Shown in pieces: positions 1 through 8,211 of a DNA stretch of 57,942 nt. Each line of letters opens with the position of its first letter. Positions within the stretch are counted from its first letter, which is position 1. The DNA is from Bradyrhizobium sp. Gha (GTDB lineage Bacteria > Pseudomonadota > Alphaproteobacteria > Rhizobiales > Xanthobacteraceae). Under the pieces are notes generated by a model, which had not been told where the DNA came from, made no database searches, and saw nothing but the letters and a program-made list of their open reading frames with translations. The stretch spans positions 1 through 57,942 of the forward strand of contig NZ_FOQM01000048.1 in assembly GCF_900113735.1 (NCBI RefSeq), read 5' to 3'. Position numbers and translations under genes: made by a program.

Positions 1-74
1 GCATCAAGAAGGCAAACGCAATGGCTTTGCGTCGCCCAGTCGACCCCGACGAACCATTGTGCACCGTCGACCAT
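1..74 (-). CDS. IS110-family transposase, N-terminal fragment (runs off window)
   Basis: Reading the minus strand from an ATG at 74-72 gives a start of MVDGAQWFVGVDW, then ATQSHCVCLLD. This matches the opening of the IS110/IS1111 DEDD (RuvC-like) transposase domain, where the first catalytic Asp lies in a V-G-(I/V)-D motif; here that is the Asp of FVGVD. A very strong ribosome binding site (GAGGAGGAG, about 9 bases upstream) supports the start. Only about 24 codons are inside the window, so completeness and subgroup (IS110 or IS1111) cannot be judged. The assignment rests on one short but characteristic motif. Plus-strand open frames over the same bases (21-230 and 73-315) look like shadows. 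Confidence 0.7.
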   Translation of the reverse strand, partial: MVDGAQWFVGVDWATQSHCVCLLD

Positions 75-303
75 GATAGGGATCTCCTCCTCGTTCTCGA
101 AGCGGGCCACCGCGATCCTGATCGATCCCTGTACTGGCGCTCTCGGCGCAATGACCTCCTACTGGATCTCGATCGCGGCCGCTCCGTCGGGGCGCGGTTC
201 CTACGCAGGTGCTCAGGCACAGGTGGATAAGGCTGCTCCCGGCAGATCGGCCCGTGCTGCCAGTCTACATCATTGGACTGGCGCCGAACGACAAGAAGGG
301 TAC
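75..303 (-). ncRNA. Candidate bridge-RNA region in IS110 left end
   Basis: About 230 bases upstream of the transposase start have no convincing ORF. IS110-group elements are known to encode a structured bridge RNA in the noncoding end upstream of the recombinase gene. A perfect 7-bp stem with a 10-base loop is visible (259-265 with 276-282), and a 4-bp stem with a 4-base loop at 209-220. The location and hairpins fit, but no target or donor loop could be demonstrated without the rest of the element. The RNA itself is inference. Confidence 0.3.
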
Positions 304-413
304 AGGGTGGGTTAGCCCTGCGACCGCGCAAAGCGCGGTTCGCACGGCGTAACCCACCACTTTTGCATGCGCGGTAAGAGACGTTGGTGGGTTACGCTGC
401 GCTAACCCACCCT
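304..413. repeat. Nested palindromic repeat, family A copy 1
   Basis: The outer arms AGGGTGGGTTAGC (304-316) and GCTAACCCACCCT (401-413) are perfect inverse complements. Inside them lie inverse arms GTAACCCACCA (349-359) and TGGTGGGTTAC (385-395), plus a 6-bp hairpin at 324-338. The same A-B'-B-A' plan recurs near 39634 and 43517. From about 414 to the gene start at 515 I see nothing further. Confidence 0.85.
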
Positions 414-514
414 ACGATTTCCTCGTTTTTCCTCAGCTTCTCCGCGCAAGAAGCTGCATGCCCCGCATCACATGATTGCATCGTTGAATTCTCAACGTGC
501 GAGACATCTTTGGC

Positions 515-1381
515 ATGAGCGACAAGGCCGTCATCACCTGCGCGCTGAACGGCGTGCTCACCGACCCCAAACAGCACAACGTGCCTGTGACGCCCGAGCA
601 GATGGCGCGCGAGGCGAAGGCTGCGTTCGATGCCGGCGCCTCCATCATGCACATCCATCTGCGCCAGCAGGCGCCGGGCAAGGGCCATCTGCCGTCCTGG
701 GAGGTGAGCGTCAGCAAGGAAATCCAGCAGGCGATCCGCGAAGCCTGTCCCGGCGTCATCATCAACCACACCTCGGGCGTTTCTGGCCCGAACTACAGCG
801 GCGCCCTGGATTGTATCCGCGAAACCAGGCCGGAGATCGCCGCCTGCAACGCGGGCTCGCTCAACTATCTGAAGGTCAAGGCCGACAACAGTTGGGCCTG
901 GCCGCCGATGATGTTCGACAACGCGGTCGAAAAGGTGAAGGACTATCTCGACGTCATGAACGAAGTCGGCACCATTCCCGAGTTCGAGTGCTTTGACGTC
1001 GGGATCGTGCGCTGCGTCGGCATGTACACCCAAGTCGGTATGTACAAGGGCCCGCTCGAATATAACTTCGTGATGGGTGTCGCCTCGGGAATGCCTGCGG
1101 ATCCGGAGCTGCTGCCGATCCTGATCAAGCTGAAGCGCCCCGAAGCGCATTTTCAGGTCACGGCGATCGGCCGCGAGGAAATCTGGCCGCTGCACCAGCG
1201 CTGCGCCGAACTCGGTGGTCACTTGCGCACGGGTCTCGAGGACGCCTTCTATCTCGCCGACGGCAAGAAGGTGACATCGAACGGCCAGCTGATCGAGGCC
1301 ATCGCCGCCTGCGCCCGCCGCGCCGGGCGTGAGATCGCCAGCCCCGCCGAGGCGCGGAAGATCTTTGGGACGAATCGCTGA
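515..1381 (+). CDS. BKACE-family beta-keto acid cleavage enzyme (DUF849)
   Basis: BKACE enzymes (type member Kce, 3-keto-5-aminohexanoate cleavage enzyme) are metal-dependent TIM-barrel proteins. They use acetyl-CoA to split a beta-keto acid into acetoacetate and a new CoA ester. The 288-residue product has the usual length. The family zinc-binding pair is visible as HIH at residues 46-48, with a GREE stretch at 219-222 and the R-x-G-x-E-D motif at 238-243 (RTGLED). I start at the ATG at 515 (MSDKAVITC), because numbering from it puts the histidines exactly where Kce has them; an in-frame upstream start at 497 adds only six residues. The substrate cannot be read from sequence. The neighbouring acyl-CoA carboxylase suggests a CoA-ester catabolic route. 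Confidence 0.88.
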   Translation: MSDKAVITCALNGVLTDPKQHNVPVTPEQMAREAKAAFDAGASIMHIHLRQQAPGKGHLPSWEVSVSKEIQQAIREACPGVIINHTSGVSGPNYSGALDCIRETRPEIAACNAGSLNYLKVKADNSWAWPPMMFDNAVEKVKDYLDVMNEVGTIPEFECFDVGIVRCVGMYTQVGMYKGPLEYNFVMGVASGMPADPELLPILIKLKRPEAHFQVTAIGREEIWPLHQRCAELGGHLRTGLEDAFYLADGKKVTSNGQLIEAIAACARRAGREIASPAEARKIFGTNR

Positions 1382-1435
1382 ACGTAGCCGTCACAGCGAG
1401 CGACTTGTCCGCCGAAGCTCGAAGAGCGAAGGCGG

Positions 1436-1506
1436 AAGCGAAGCAATCCAGAATCTTTCCGCTGAGGCAGTCTGGATTGCTTCGTCGCTTCGCTCCTCGC
1501 GATGAC
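1436..1506. repeat. Palindromic repeat, family D (full copy)
   Basis: GAAGCAATCCAGA (1440-1452) and TCTGGATTGCTTC (1471-1483) are perfect inverse complements, flanked by imperfectly matching GAAGC/GCTTC-rich sequence. A half copy lies at 57581-57610 beside the IS3-family element. It sits between the BKACE gene and the carboxylase beta gene and could act as a processing site or attenuator (inference). Confidence 0.75.
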
Positions 1507-1522
1507 GAGCAGGATAAAGTTT

Positions 1523-3139
1523 ATGTCCATTCTCGAGAACACCATTTCCACCGGCAGCGCCGCCTACCGCGCCAACCGCGACGGCATGCTCGCGCTGATC
1601 GACCGCTTGCGCACGCTGGAAGCGCGCACGCGTGCCGCGTCGGCCGCGGCAAAGGATCGCTTCCACAAACGCGGCCAGCTGCTGCCGCGCGAGCGGGTCG
1701 CGCTGGTGCTCGACCCCGGCGCGCCCTTCATCGAGCTCTCGACGCTCGCCGGCTATATGTTCGATGTGCCTGATACGAGCAGGAGCGTGCCGGGCGGCGG
1801 TGTCATCGCCGGTATCGGCTTCATCTCGGGCATCCGCTGTATGGTCAGCGCCAGCGATTCCGGCATCGATGCCGGTGCACTCCAGCCCTACGGCCTCGAC
1901 AAGACCCTGCGGGTGCAGGAACTGGCGCTGGAGAATAAGCTGCCTTACGTCCAGCTCGTCGAAAGCGCCGGAGCCAATCTCTTGCGCTACCGCGTCGAGG
2001 ACTTTGTCCGCGGCGGCAATATTTTTCGCAACCTCGCGCGGCTCTCGGCCGCAGGCCTGCCTGTCGTCACCGTCACGCACGGTTCGTCCACCGCCGGCGG
2101 CGCCTACCAGACGGGCCTGTCCGACTACATCGTCATGGTCCGCGGGCGCACGCGCGCCTTTCTGGCCGGGCCGCCGTTGTTGAAGGCTGCAACCGGCGAG
2201 ATCGCGACCGAGGAGGAGCTCGGCGGCGCCGAGATGCATACGCAAATCTCCGGCCTCGGCGACTATCTCGCCGAGGACGACCGCGACGCCCTGCGCATCG
2301 CGCGCGAGATCATGGCGGCGCTGGAATGGGAACGGCCGGGCCGGGCGGCTCCAGAGTTCAAGCCGCCGCGCTATGACCAGGACGAACTGCTCGGCATCAT
2401 GCCGATGGACCACAAGCGCACGGTCGACATGAAGCAGGTGATTGCGCGCATCATCGACGATTCCGATTTCACCGAGATGGCGCCGAACTACGGCCCGGCG
2501 ACCGTCTGCGGCCATGCCCGGATCGAGGGCCAGGCCGTCGGCATCATCACCAACAACGGTCCGCTCGATCCCGCAGGCGCCAACAAGGCGACGCATTTCA
2601 TCCAGGCTTGCTGCCAGACCCGCACGCCGATCCTCTATCTCAACAACACCACCGGCTACATGGTAGGTCGAGCCTATGAAGAAGCCGGCATGATCAAGCA
2701 CGGCTCGAAGATGATCCAGGCGGTGACCTCGGCCACGGTGCCGCAGATCACCATCTATTGCGGCGCCTCGTTCGGCGCCGGCAATTACGGCATGTGCGGG
2801 CGCGGCTTCCATCCGCGCTTCTGCTTCTCCTGGCCCAACGCCAAGACCGCCGTGATGGGCGGCGAGCAGGCCGCGGAAACCATGGCGATCGTGACCGAGG
2901 CGGCGGCGGCGCGCCGCGGCAAGCCGATCGAGAAGGACAAGCTGGATGCCATGAAGGCCGAGATCGTCGGCGTGTTCGACGGCCAAATGGACGTGTTCTC
3001 GACCAGCGCGCGGGTGCTCGACGATGGTGTGATCGATCCGCGCGACACCCGCGCGGTCCTGTCCGAGGTGCTGGCAATCTGCCGCGAGGGCGATGCGCGC
3101 ACACCCCGGCGCATGCAGTTTTCGGTGGCCCGGCCATGA
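1523..3139 (+). CDS. Acyl-CoA carboxylase carboxyltransferase (beta) subunit, MCC/GCC type
   Basis: This subunit moves the carboxyl group from carboxybiotin to an acyl-CoA in the cytoplasm. The 538-residue length and two crotonase-like halves fit methylcrotonyl-, geranyl- and related acyl-CoA carboxylases. Family sequence is clear: KRGQLLPRERVALVLDPG near the N-terminus, GSSTAGGAYQTGLSDY in the first half, and GASFGAGNYGMCGRGF then WPNAKTAVMGGEQAAE in the second. The ATG at 1523 is preceded by AGGA at 1511-1514 (8-base spacing); an upstream in-frame ATG at 1502 lacks a site. The stop overlaps the alpha-subunit ATG by four bases, so the two are translationally coupled. The exact substrate (methylcrotonyl-CoA, geranyl-CoA or another branched acyl-CoA) is unresolved. 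Confidence 0.9.
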   Translation: MSILENTISTGSAAYRANRDGMLALIDRLRTLEARTRAASAAAKDRFHKRGQLLPRERVALVLDPGAPFIELSTLAGYMFDVPDTSRSVPGGGVIAGIGFISGIRCMVSASDSGIDAGALQPYGLDKTLRVQELALENKLPYVQLVESAGANLLRYRVEDFVRGGNIFRNLARLSAAGLPVVTVTHGSSTAGGAYQTGLSDYIVMVRGRTRAFLAGPPLLKAATGEIATEEELGGAEMHTQISGLGDYLAEDDRDALRIAREIMAALEWERPGRAAPEFKPPRYDQDELLGIMPMDHKRTVDMKQVIARIIDDSDFTEMAPNYGPATVCGHARIEGQAVGIITNNGPLDPAGANKATHFIQACCQTRTPILYLNNTTGYMVGRAYEEAGMIKHGSKMIQAVTSATVPQITIYCGASFGAGNYGMCGRGFHPRFCFSWPNAKTAVMGGEQAAETMAIVTEAAAARRGKPIEKDKLDAMKAEIVGVFDGQMDVFSTSARVLDDGVIDPRDTRAVLSEVLAICREGDARTPRRMQFSVARP

Positions 3140-5112
3140 GGAACGGATCAGTGCTCTGCCGGCCGTTCTACAGGGTCCTGGTCGCCAATCGCGGCGAGAT
3201 CGCATTGCGCGTGATGTGTAGCGCGCGGCGGCTGGGCCTCGGCGTTGTCGCCGTCTATTCGGATGCCGACCGTGACGCGCTCCACGTCCAGCGGGCTGAC
3301 CAGGCGGTGCGGATCGGCGAAGCCTTGCCGGCGCACTCCTACCTCAACATCTCCGCGATCATTGCCGCCGCCAGGGCCGGCGGCGCGGATGCCGTTCATC
3401 CCGGCTATGGTTTCCTCGCCGAGAATGAGGACTTTGCACAAGCCTGCAAGGACGCCGGGCTCGTCTTCATCGGCCCGTCGCCGCAGGCGATCGCGGCGAT
3501 GGGCAACAAGGCCGGCGCCAAGGAGATCATGAAGAAGGCCGGCGTGCCTGTCGTGCCCGGCTATCAGGGCGCTGACCAAAGCGAGGAAGTGATGCTCGGG
3601 GAAGCCATGAAGATCGGCTTTCCCGTGATGATCAAGGCCGTCGCGGGCGGTGGCGGTCGCGGCATGCGGCTGGTCACCGACGCCGCATCCTTCGGCGATG
3701 CGCTGCGCAGCGCGCGGTCGGAGGCGAAGGCGGCGTTCGGAGATCCCGCGGTCATCCTCGAGCGCGCCATCCGGAATCCGCGCCATATCGAGATTCAGGT
3801 GTTCGGCGACATCAATGGCAATGCCATCCATCTCGGTGAGCGCGACTGCTCGGTGCAGCGGCGGCACCAGAAGCTGATCGAGGAGGCGCCGTCGCCGGCC
3901 GTGACGCCGCAGCTGCGCGCGAAGATGGGCGAGGTCGCCGTCGCTGCGGTCAAGGCGTTGCGTTATGAGGGCGCGGGGACGCTGGAATTCCTGCTCGATG
4001 GGAGCGGCGAATTCTACTTCATGGAGATGAATACGCGTCTTCAGGTCGAGCATCCCGTCACCGAGGCGATTACCGGGCTCGACCTCGTCGAACTGCAATT
4101 GCGCGTTGCGCGCGGTGAGCCCCTGCCGGTGAAGCAGCAGGACATCAAATTGTCCGGTCACGCCATCGAGGTGCGGCTCTGCTCCGAAGATGCCGCGCAG
4201 GATTTCATGCCGCAGTCCGGCCGTATGGCGCGCTGGCAGGTACCCGATGGCATCCGTGTCGAGCACGCGCTGCAATCGGGCTCGGAGATTCCGCTGTTCT
4301 ACGATTCCATGATCGCCAAGGTGATCAGCCACGGCGCCACGCGCGAGGAGGCGAGGGGGCGGCTGATCGTCGGCCTGGAGCAGCTCACCGCGCTTGGCGT
4401 CACGACCAATCAGGCATTCCTGATGGCGTGTCTGCGCCATCCCGGCTTTGCCAGGGGCGAGGCGACGACGGCCTTCATCGGCGCGCATCGCGACCAGCTC
4501 CTGGCTTCCCCGGAGAATGCTGCATGCGATACCGCGCTCGCGGGCCTGCTGTTCTACGTTACCCATCCGCGCGCACCGTCATGGCGGCGTGGCCGGAGCC
4601 TGTCGGCAACGTTTCCTCTGCCCGCCAAAATCGAGATCGCCGGCCATGCGGTCGAGCTCGAAATCACCCGCGAGCGCGATGGCAGTTACACCGTCGCCAC
4701 CGACAGCCGGGAGGACAAGTTCGAGATCGAGCAAATCGATCCCGATGCCATCCGCTTCCGCCGCGACGGCGTCATGGACAGCGTAAAGTTCCTGCGCGAT
4801 GGCGACAGGCTCTATCTCCAGCACCGCGGCATCCCGGTCGCGGCCGCCGACCTCACCCTCGCCCCACCGAAGGCCGCAGCAAGCAACGGCGGCGACGGCA
4901 AAGTCCGCGCAGCCATGAACGGTCGCGTCGTCGCGGTGCTGGTCAAGCCGGGTGATCGCGTCACATCAGGTCAGCCGGTGTTGACGCTGGAAGCGATGAA
5001 GATGGAGCACGTCCACAAGGCCGGCATCGACGGCGTGGTCGCCGCGATCGAGGTCGCCGAGGGCGAGCAGGTCACGACGGGCAGGATCGTGGCTGAGATT
5101 GGAGCATCGTAG
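3136..5112 (+). CDS. Acyl-CoA carboxylase biotin-carboxylase/biotin-carrier (alpha) subunit
   Basis: The protein carboxylates its own biotin using ATP and bicarbonate and hands the carboxyl to the beta subunit encoded just upstream. Its 658 residues contain, in order: a biotin carboxylase N-domain (RVLVANRGEIALRV), an ATP-grasp domain with the glycine-rich KAVAGGGGRGMR loop and EMNTRLQVEHPVTE, a biotin carboxylase C-domain, and a C-terminal biotinyl domain with EAMKMEH, the biotinylated Lys being residue 622. The start is the ATG at 3136 in an ATGA overlap with the upstream stop; the longer open frame from 2758 only reads through the beta gene. The alpha length (about 660) is that of MCC and GCC alpha subunits. 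Confidence 0.92.
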   Translation: MRNGSVLCRPFYRVLVANRGEIALRVMCSARRLGLGVVAVYSDADRDALHVQRADQAVRIGEALPAHSYLNISAIIAAARAGGADAVHPGYGFLAENEDFAQACKDAGLVFIGPSPQAIAAMGNKAGAKEIMKKAGVPVVPGYQGADQSEEVMLGEAMKIGFPVMIKAVAGGGGRGMRLVTDAASFGDALRSARSEAKAAFGDPAVILERAIRNPRHIEIQVFGDINGNAIHLGERDCSVQRRHQKLIEEAPSPAVTPQLRAKMGEVAVAAVKALRYEGAGTLEFLLDGSGEFYFMEMNTRLQVEHPVTEAITGLDLVELQLRVARGEPLPVKQQDIKLSGHAIEVRLCSEDAAQDFMPQSGRMARWQVPDGIRVEHALQSGSEIPLFYDSMIAKVISHGATREEARGRLIVGLEQLTALGVTTNQAFLMACLRHPGFARGEATTAFIGAHRDQLLASPENAACDTALAGLLFYVTHPRAPSWRRGRSLSATFPLPAKIEIAGHAVELEITRERDGSYTVATDSREDKFEIEQIDPDAIRFRRDGVMDSVKFLRDGDRLYLQHRGIPVAAADLTLAPPKAAASNGGDGKVRAAMNGRVVAVLVKPGDRVTSGQPVLTLEAMKMEHVHKAGIDGVVAAIEVAEGEQVTTGRIVAEIGAS

Positions 5113-5139
5113 GCTGGATTAGCCGAAGGCCCACGAAAC

Positions 5140-6126
5140 TTACGCTTGCCGTCCCGTCCCCTTGTTGAGCAAACAAGCCACCTGATGCCCGTCGCCCGCA
5201 GGCGTCAGCACCGGCCGCTCGGTCTTGCATTGCTCCATCGCAAAGCGGCAGCGGGTGTGGAACGCGCAGCCCGGCGGTGGATTGACCGGGCTCGGCACGT
5301 CGCCGTCGACCAGCGGCGCGAGCTTTTTCGCGAGCGGATTGGCGATCGGCACGGAGGCGAGAAGCGCCTGCGTGTAGGGGTGTCGCGGATTGCTAAACAG
5401 CTCGTCCTTGCCGGCGATCTCGACGATGCGGCCGAGATACATCACCGCGACGCGGTGGCTGATATGGGCCACCACGGCGAGGTCGTGGGCGATGAAGAGA
5501 TAGGAGAAGCCGTGTTGCTTCTGCAAATCGATCAGCAGGTTGATCACCTGCGCCTGGATCGAGACGTCGAGCGCGGAGACCGGCTCGTCGCAGACGATCA
5601 GCCGCGGCTCCAGTGCCAGGGCCCGCGCGATGCAGATGCGCTGGCGCTGGCCGCCGGAAAATTGATGCGGAAAGTTGCGCATCTGGTCGGGCCGCAAGCC
5701 CACCTGCTCGAACAGTTTTGCGACGCGCGCCTCCAGCGCCTCGCCGGTGGCAAGACCATGCACGGCCAGCGGCTCGCCGACGATGTCCCCCGCGGTCATG
5801 CGCGGATTGAGCGAGGCAAACGGATCCTGGAAGACGATCTGCATCGAGCGGCGATGCGGGCGCAGCGCTCTCTTGGACAGATGGGTGATGTCCTCGCCGC
5901 CCAGGCGGATCTTGCCGGACGTCGGCTCGACCAGCCGTAGCACGCTGCGCGCCACCGTCGACTTGCCGCAGCCGGATTCGCCGACGAGACCGAGCGTCTC
6001 GCCCGCGCCAAGCGAGAACGAGACGCCGTCGACCGAATGCACGGTGCCCACCTGCCGGCGCAGCACGCCGGCGCGCACGGGATAATGCTTCTTGAGGTCG
6101 GTGACTTCGAGCAGCACTTCACTCAT
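5140..6126 (-). CDS. Peptide ABC transporter ATPase, DppF/OppF type
   Basis: One of two cytoplasmic ATPases of the peptide importer encoded on this strand. The 328-residue product has Walker A GESGCGKST (49-57), signature FSGGQRQR (156-163), Walker B LIVCDEP (176-182), and the C-terminal oligopeptide-transporter extension with paired cysteines (GCAFHTRCRFAMEQC). The start at 6126 overlaps the stop of the DppD-like gene by four bases (ATGA); the longer frame to 6603 is read-through. It converges on the carboxylase alpha gene with only 27 bases between the stops. Confidence 0.93.
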   Translation of the reverse strand: MSEVLLEVTDLKKHYPVRAGVLRRQVGTVHSVDGVSFSLGAGETLGLVGESGCGKSTVARSVLRLVEPTSGKIRLGGEDITHLSKRALRPHRRSMQIVFQDPFASLNPRMTAGDIVGEPLAVHGLATGEALEARVAKLFEQVGLRPDQMRNFPHQFSGGQRQRICIARALALEPRLIVCDEPVSALDVSIQAQVINLLIDLQKQHGFSYLFIAHDLAVVAHISHRVAVMYLGRIVEIAGKDELFSNPRHPYTQALLASVPIANPLAKKLAPLVDGDVPSPVNPPPGCAFHTRCRFAMEQCKTERPVLTPAGDGHQVACLLNKGTGRQA

Positions 6127-7127
6127 GCCACCTCCGCCACTTCGGCCGCGCGCCAGCAGGCGGCGAGGTGGCCGCCACCCCAATCCATGAGCGGCGGATA
6201 TTCCTCGCAGCGCTTCACTGCGAGTTTGCATCGGGGCGCGAAGGCACAGCCCTTCGGCAGCCGCACCAGCGACGGCACCGTGCCCGGAATTTCGTTCAGC
6301 CGCTCCTGTGCGGCGACGCCGGATGCCGGCACCGCGGGGATCGAGGCCATCAGACCGCGCGTATAGGGATGCTTTGGCGCGGCGAACAGCGCCTCGACGC
6401 TCGCGTCCTCGACTTTTCGCCCCGCATACATCACGATCACACGCTGCGCGGTCTGCGCGACGACGCCGAGATCGTGCGTGATCAGCACCAAGCCAGTGCC
6501 GAGCTCCTTCTGGAGATCGAGGATCAGCGCCAGGATCTGCGCCTGGATGGTGACGTCGAGCGCGGTGGTCGGCTCGTCCGCGATCAAGAGCGCCGGCCGG
6601 CACGCCAGCGCCATCGCGATCATGGCGCGCTGGCGCATGCCGCCGGAGAGCTGGTGGGGATACTCCTGCGCCCGCCGAGCCGGCTCGGGAATGCGCACCA
6701 GCCGCAGCATCTCGACGGCAATCTGTCGGGCTTCTTTCGACGAGATGTTCCGGTGCAGCCGCACCGCCTCGACGATCTGGTCGCCGATCCGCATGACGGG
6801 ATTGAGCGATGTCATCGGCTCCTGGAAGATCATGGAGATGCGGTTGCCCCGGATCTTGCGCATCTCCGCCTCGTCAAGCGCCAGCAGATCGGTGCCTTCG
6901 AGCGTGACGGAGCCGCCGACGATGCGCCCGGGCGGATCGGGCACCAGCCGCATCATTGACAGCGCAGTGACGCTCTTGCCGCAGCCGGATTCGCCGACGA
7001 TGGCGAGCGTCTCGCCGCGGCTTACGGTGAAGGAGACGTCGTCGACCGCTTTGAAAAGACCGGAGTTGGTGAAGAACACCGTCTTCAGGTTCTTCACGTC
7101 GAGCACGACTTTGGAGGTATCAGCCAT
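6123..7127 (-). CDS. Peptide ABC transporter ATPase, DppD/OppD type
   Basis: Second ATPase of the importer, 334 residues. Walker A is GESGCGKS (45-52), the signature is LSGGMRQR, Walker B is LLIADEP, and the C-terminus carries the cysteine-containing oligopeptide domain (GCAFAPRCKLAVKRC). Its ATG (7127-7125) shares one base with the stop of the DppC-like permease gene (TGATG arrangement), indicating translational coupling. Gene order binding protein, DppB, DppC, DppD, DppF is the standard one. Confidence 0.93.
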   Translation of the reverse strand: MADTSKVVLDVKNLKTVFFTNSGLFKAVDDVSFTVSRGETLAIVGESGCGKSVTALSMMRLVPDPPGRIVGGSVTLEGTDLLALDEAEMRKIRGNRISMIFQEPMTSLNPVMRIGDQIVEAVRLHRNISSKEARQIAVEMLRLVRIPEPARRAQEYPHQLSGGMRQRAMIAMALACRPALLIADEPTTALDVTIQAQILALILDLQKELGTGLVLITHDLGVVAQTAQRVIVMYAGRKVEDASVEALFAAPKHPYTRGLMASIPAVPASGVAAQERLNEIPGTVPSLVRLPKGCAFAPRCKLAVKRCEEYPPLMDWGGGHLAACWRAAEVAEVA

Positions 7128-8020
7128 CAGCCGCGCTGCCGGGGATCGAGGATGTCACGTAGGGCGTCACCGAACAGGTTTGCTCCGAACACCGCGAGGC
7201 TGATCGCGATGCCCGGGAAGATCACGAGCCACGGCGCGGTGCGGACATATTCGGCGGCGGATTCCGACAGCATGCGGCCCCAGGATGGATAGGGCTCGGG
7301 AATGCCGAGACCCAGAAAAGACAGCGAGGCCTCGGTCAGAATGGTCGAACCGAGCTGGGCGGTCGCGAGCACGATCAGCGGCGCCAGCGTGTTGGGCAGC
7401 ACGTGGCGGAGCGCGATCCGTACCTCGCTCATGCCGATCGATTTCGCGGCTTCCACGAACGGCAGCTCCCGGAGCGCCAGGGTGTTGGCGCGGGTGACGC
7501 GCGAAACGGTCGGGATCAGCGGAATGGCAATGGCGAGGATGACGTTCGGCAGCGACGGACCGAGTGCCGCCGTCATGATCAGGGCCAGCACCAGCAGCGG
7601 CAGCGCCTGCAAGACATCGGACACGCGCTGGAACACGAGGTCGACCCAGCCCGAGAGGTAGCCGGAGGTGAGGCCGACCATGACCCCGATCGTGCCGCCA
7701 AGCGCGGTCGAGCCGATGCCGACCGCGAGCGAAATTCGCGCGCCGTGGATGATGCGGCTGAACACGTCGCGGCCGAACGAGTCGGTCCCCATCCAGTGCG
7801 CCCAGCTCGGGCGCGCCAGTGCGTGTGCGGCGTCGACCGTCAGGGGATCATAGCGCGCGATGAAATCGGCGAAGATGGCCGTCAGCACGAACAGCGTCAT
7901 GATCAAGAGGCCCGCCGCGCCCAGCACATGCCGCTGTGCCAGGAACAGCACGCGCCGCCAGCCGCCGGTCGCATGGGCGCCGGCCCGCCTGAGTTCAACA
8001 TCGTAGTCGATTGCGGCCAT
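7127..8020 (-). CDS. Peptide ABC transporter permease, DppC/OppC type
   Basis: Inner-membrane permease with the DppC N-terminal extension, the GTDSFGRDVFSRIIHG signature of this subfamily, about six membrane segments, and the EAA loop (EAAKSIGMSE). I use the ATG at 8020 (MAAIDYDVEL, 297 residues), which has GGAG about 8 bases upstream. The longer frame begins at 8044, inside the flanking palindromic repeat. It is separated from the partner permease gene by that repeat, although all five transporter genes lie on the same strand. Confidence 0.92.
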   Translation of the reverse strand: MAAIDYDVELRRAGAHATGGWRRVLFLAQRHVLGAAGLLIMTLFVLTAIFADFIARYDPLTVDAAHALARPSWAHWMGTDSFGRDVFSRIIHGARISLAVGIGSTALGGTIGVMVGLTSGYLSGWVDLVFQRVSDVLQALPLLVLALIMTAALGPSLPNVILAIAIPLIPTVSRVTRANTLALRELPFVEAAKSIGMSEVRIALRHVLPNTLAPLIVLATAQLGSTILTEASLSFLGLGIPEPYPSWGRMLSESAAEYVRTAPWLVIFPGIAISLAVFGANLFGDALRDILDPRQRG

Positions 8021-8041
8021 TCGGGTCTCCGCTGGGAGATG

Positions 8042-8172
8042 CACCTCTCCCCCTCGGGGAGAGGTCGGCGCGTAGCGCCGGGTGAGGGGGCTCAGCCCTC
8101 AGGAGGAAGCGCAACCCCTCACCCGGACCGCATCTTGCGATGCGGCCCGACCTCTCCCTATGGGAGAGGTGG
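8042..8172. repeat. Palindromic repeat, family B, inside the peptide-transporter operon
   Basis: CACCTCTCCC-rich arms are present at both ends (8042-8066 and 8149-8172), with an inner GGGTGAGGGG/CCCCTCACCC pair at 8080-8089 and 8115-8124. The whole could fold into a long branched hairpin. It lies between the dppB-like and dppC-like genes. A related copy is at 56469-56600. Confidence 0.8.
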
Positions 8173-8211
8173 AGCACCGCTGTCGCCTCTGATTGATTCA
8201 ACCTCATGCGA

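Larger units (their letters stand above)
1..303 (-). mobile_element. Partial IS110-family element (5' end of transposase plus noncoding left end)
   Basis: The minus strand carries the first codons of an IS110-type transposase (bases 74 to 1) preceded by about 230 noncoding bases. The rest of the element lies before base 1. The outer boundary near base 303 is inferred: from base 304 the sequence becomes a dispersed palindromic repeat found twice more in this window. IS110 elements usually lack terminal inverted repeats, so the edge cannot be fixed by eye. Confidence 0.6.

Noticed and set aside
21..315. Two plus-strand frames at the left edge
   Set aside because: They overlap a minus-strand IS110 transposase start with a strong ribosome site and its noncoding leader; the translations show nothing recognisable.
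392..1222. Minus-strand 276-codon open frame opposite the BKACE gene
   Set aside because: Antisense shadow; the plus strand carries clear zinc-site and family motifs.
1391..3205. Long minus-strand open frame (604 codons) opposite the carboxylase beta gene
   Set aside because: High-GC shadow of a certain gene; its translation has no motif and is Arg/His/Gly/Asp-rich. The same applies to 3148-4566, 8206-9192, 12556-13848, 16609-18183 and 50358-51854.
8042..8172. Possible CRISPR-like array among the palindromic repeats
   Set aside because: Repeats are single palindromes scattered in the window, without regular direct repeats, spacers or cas genes.
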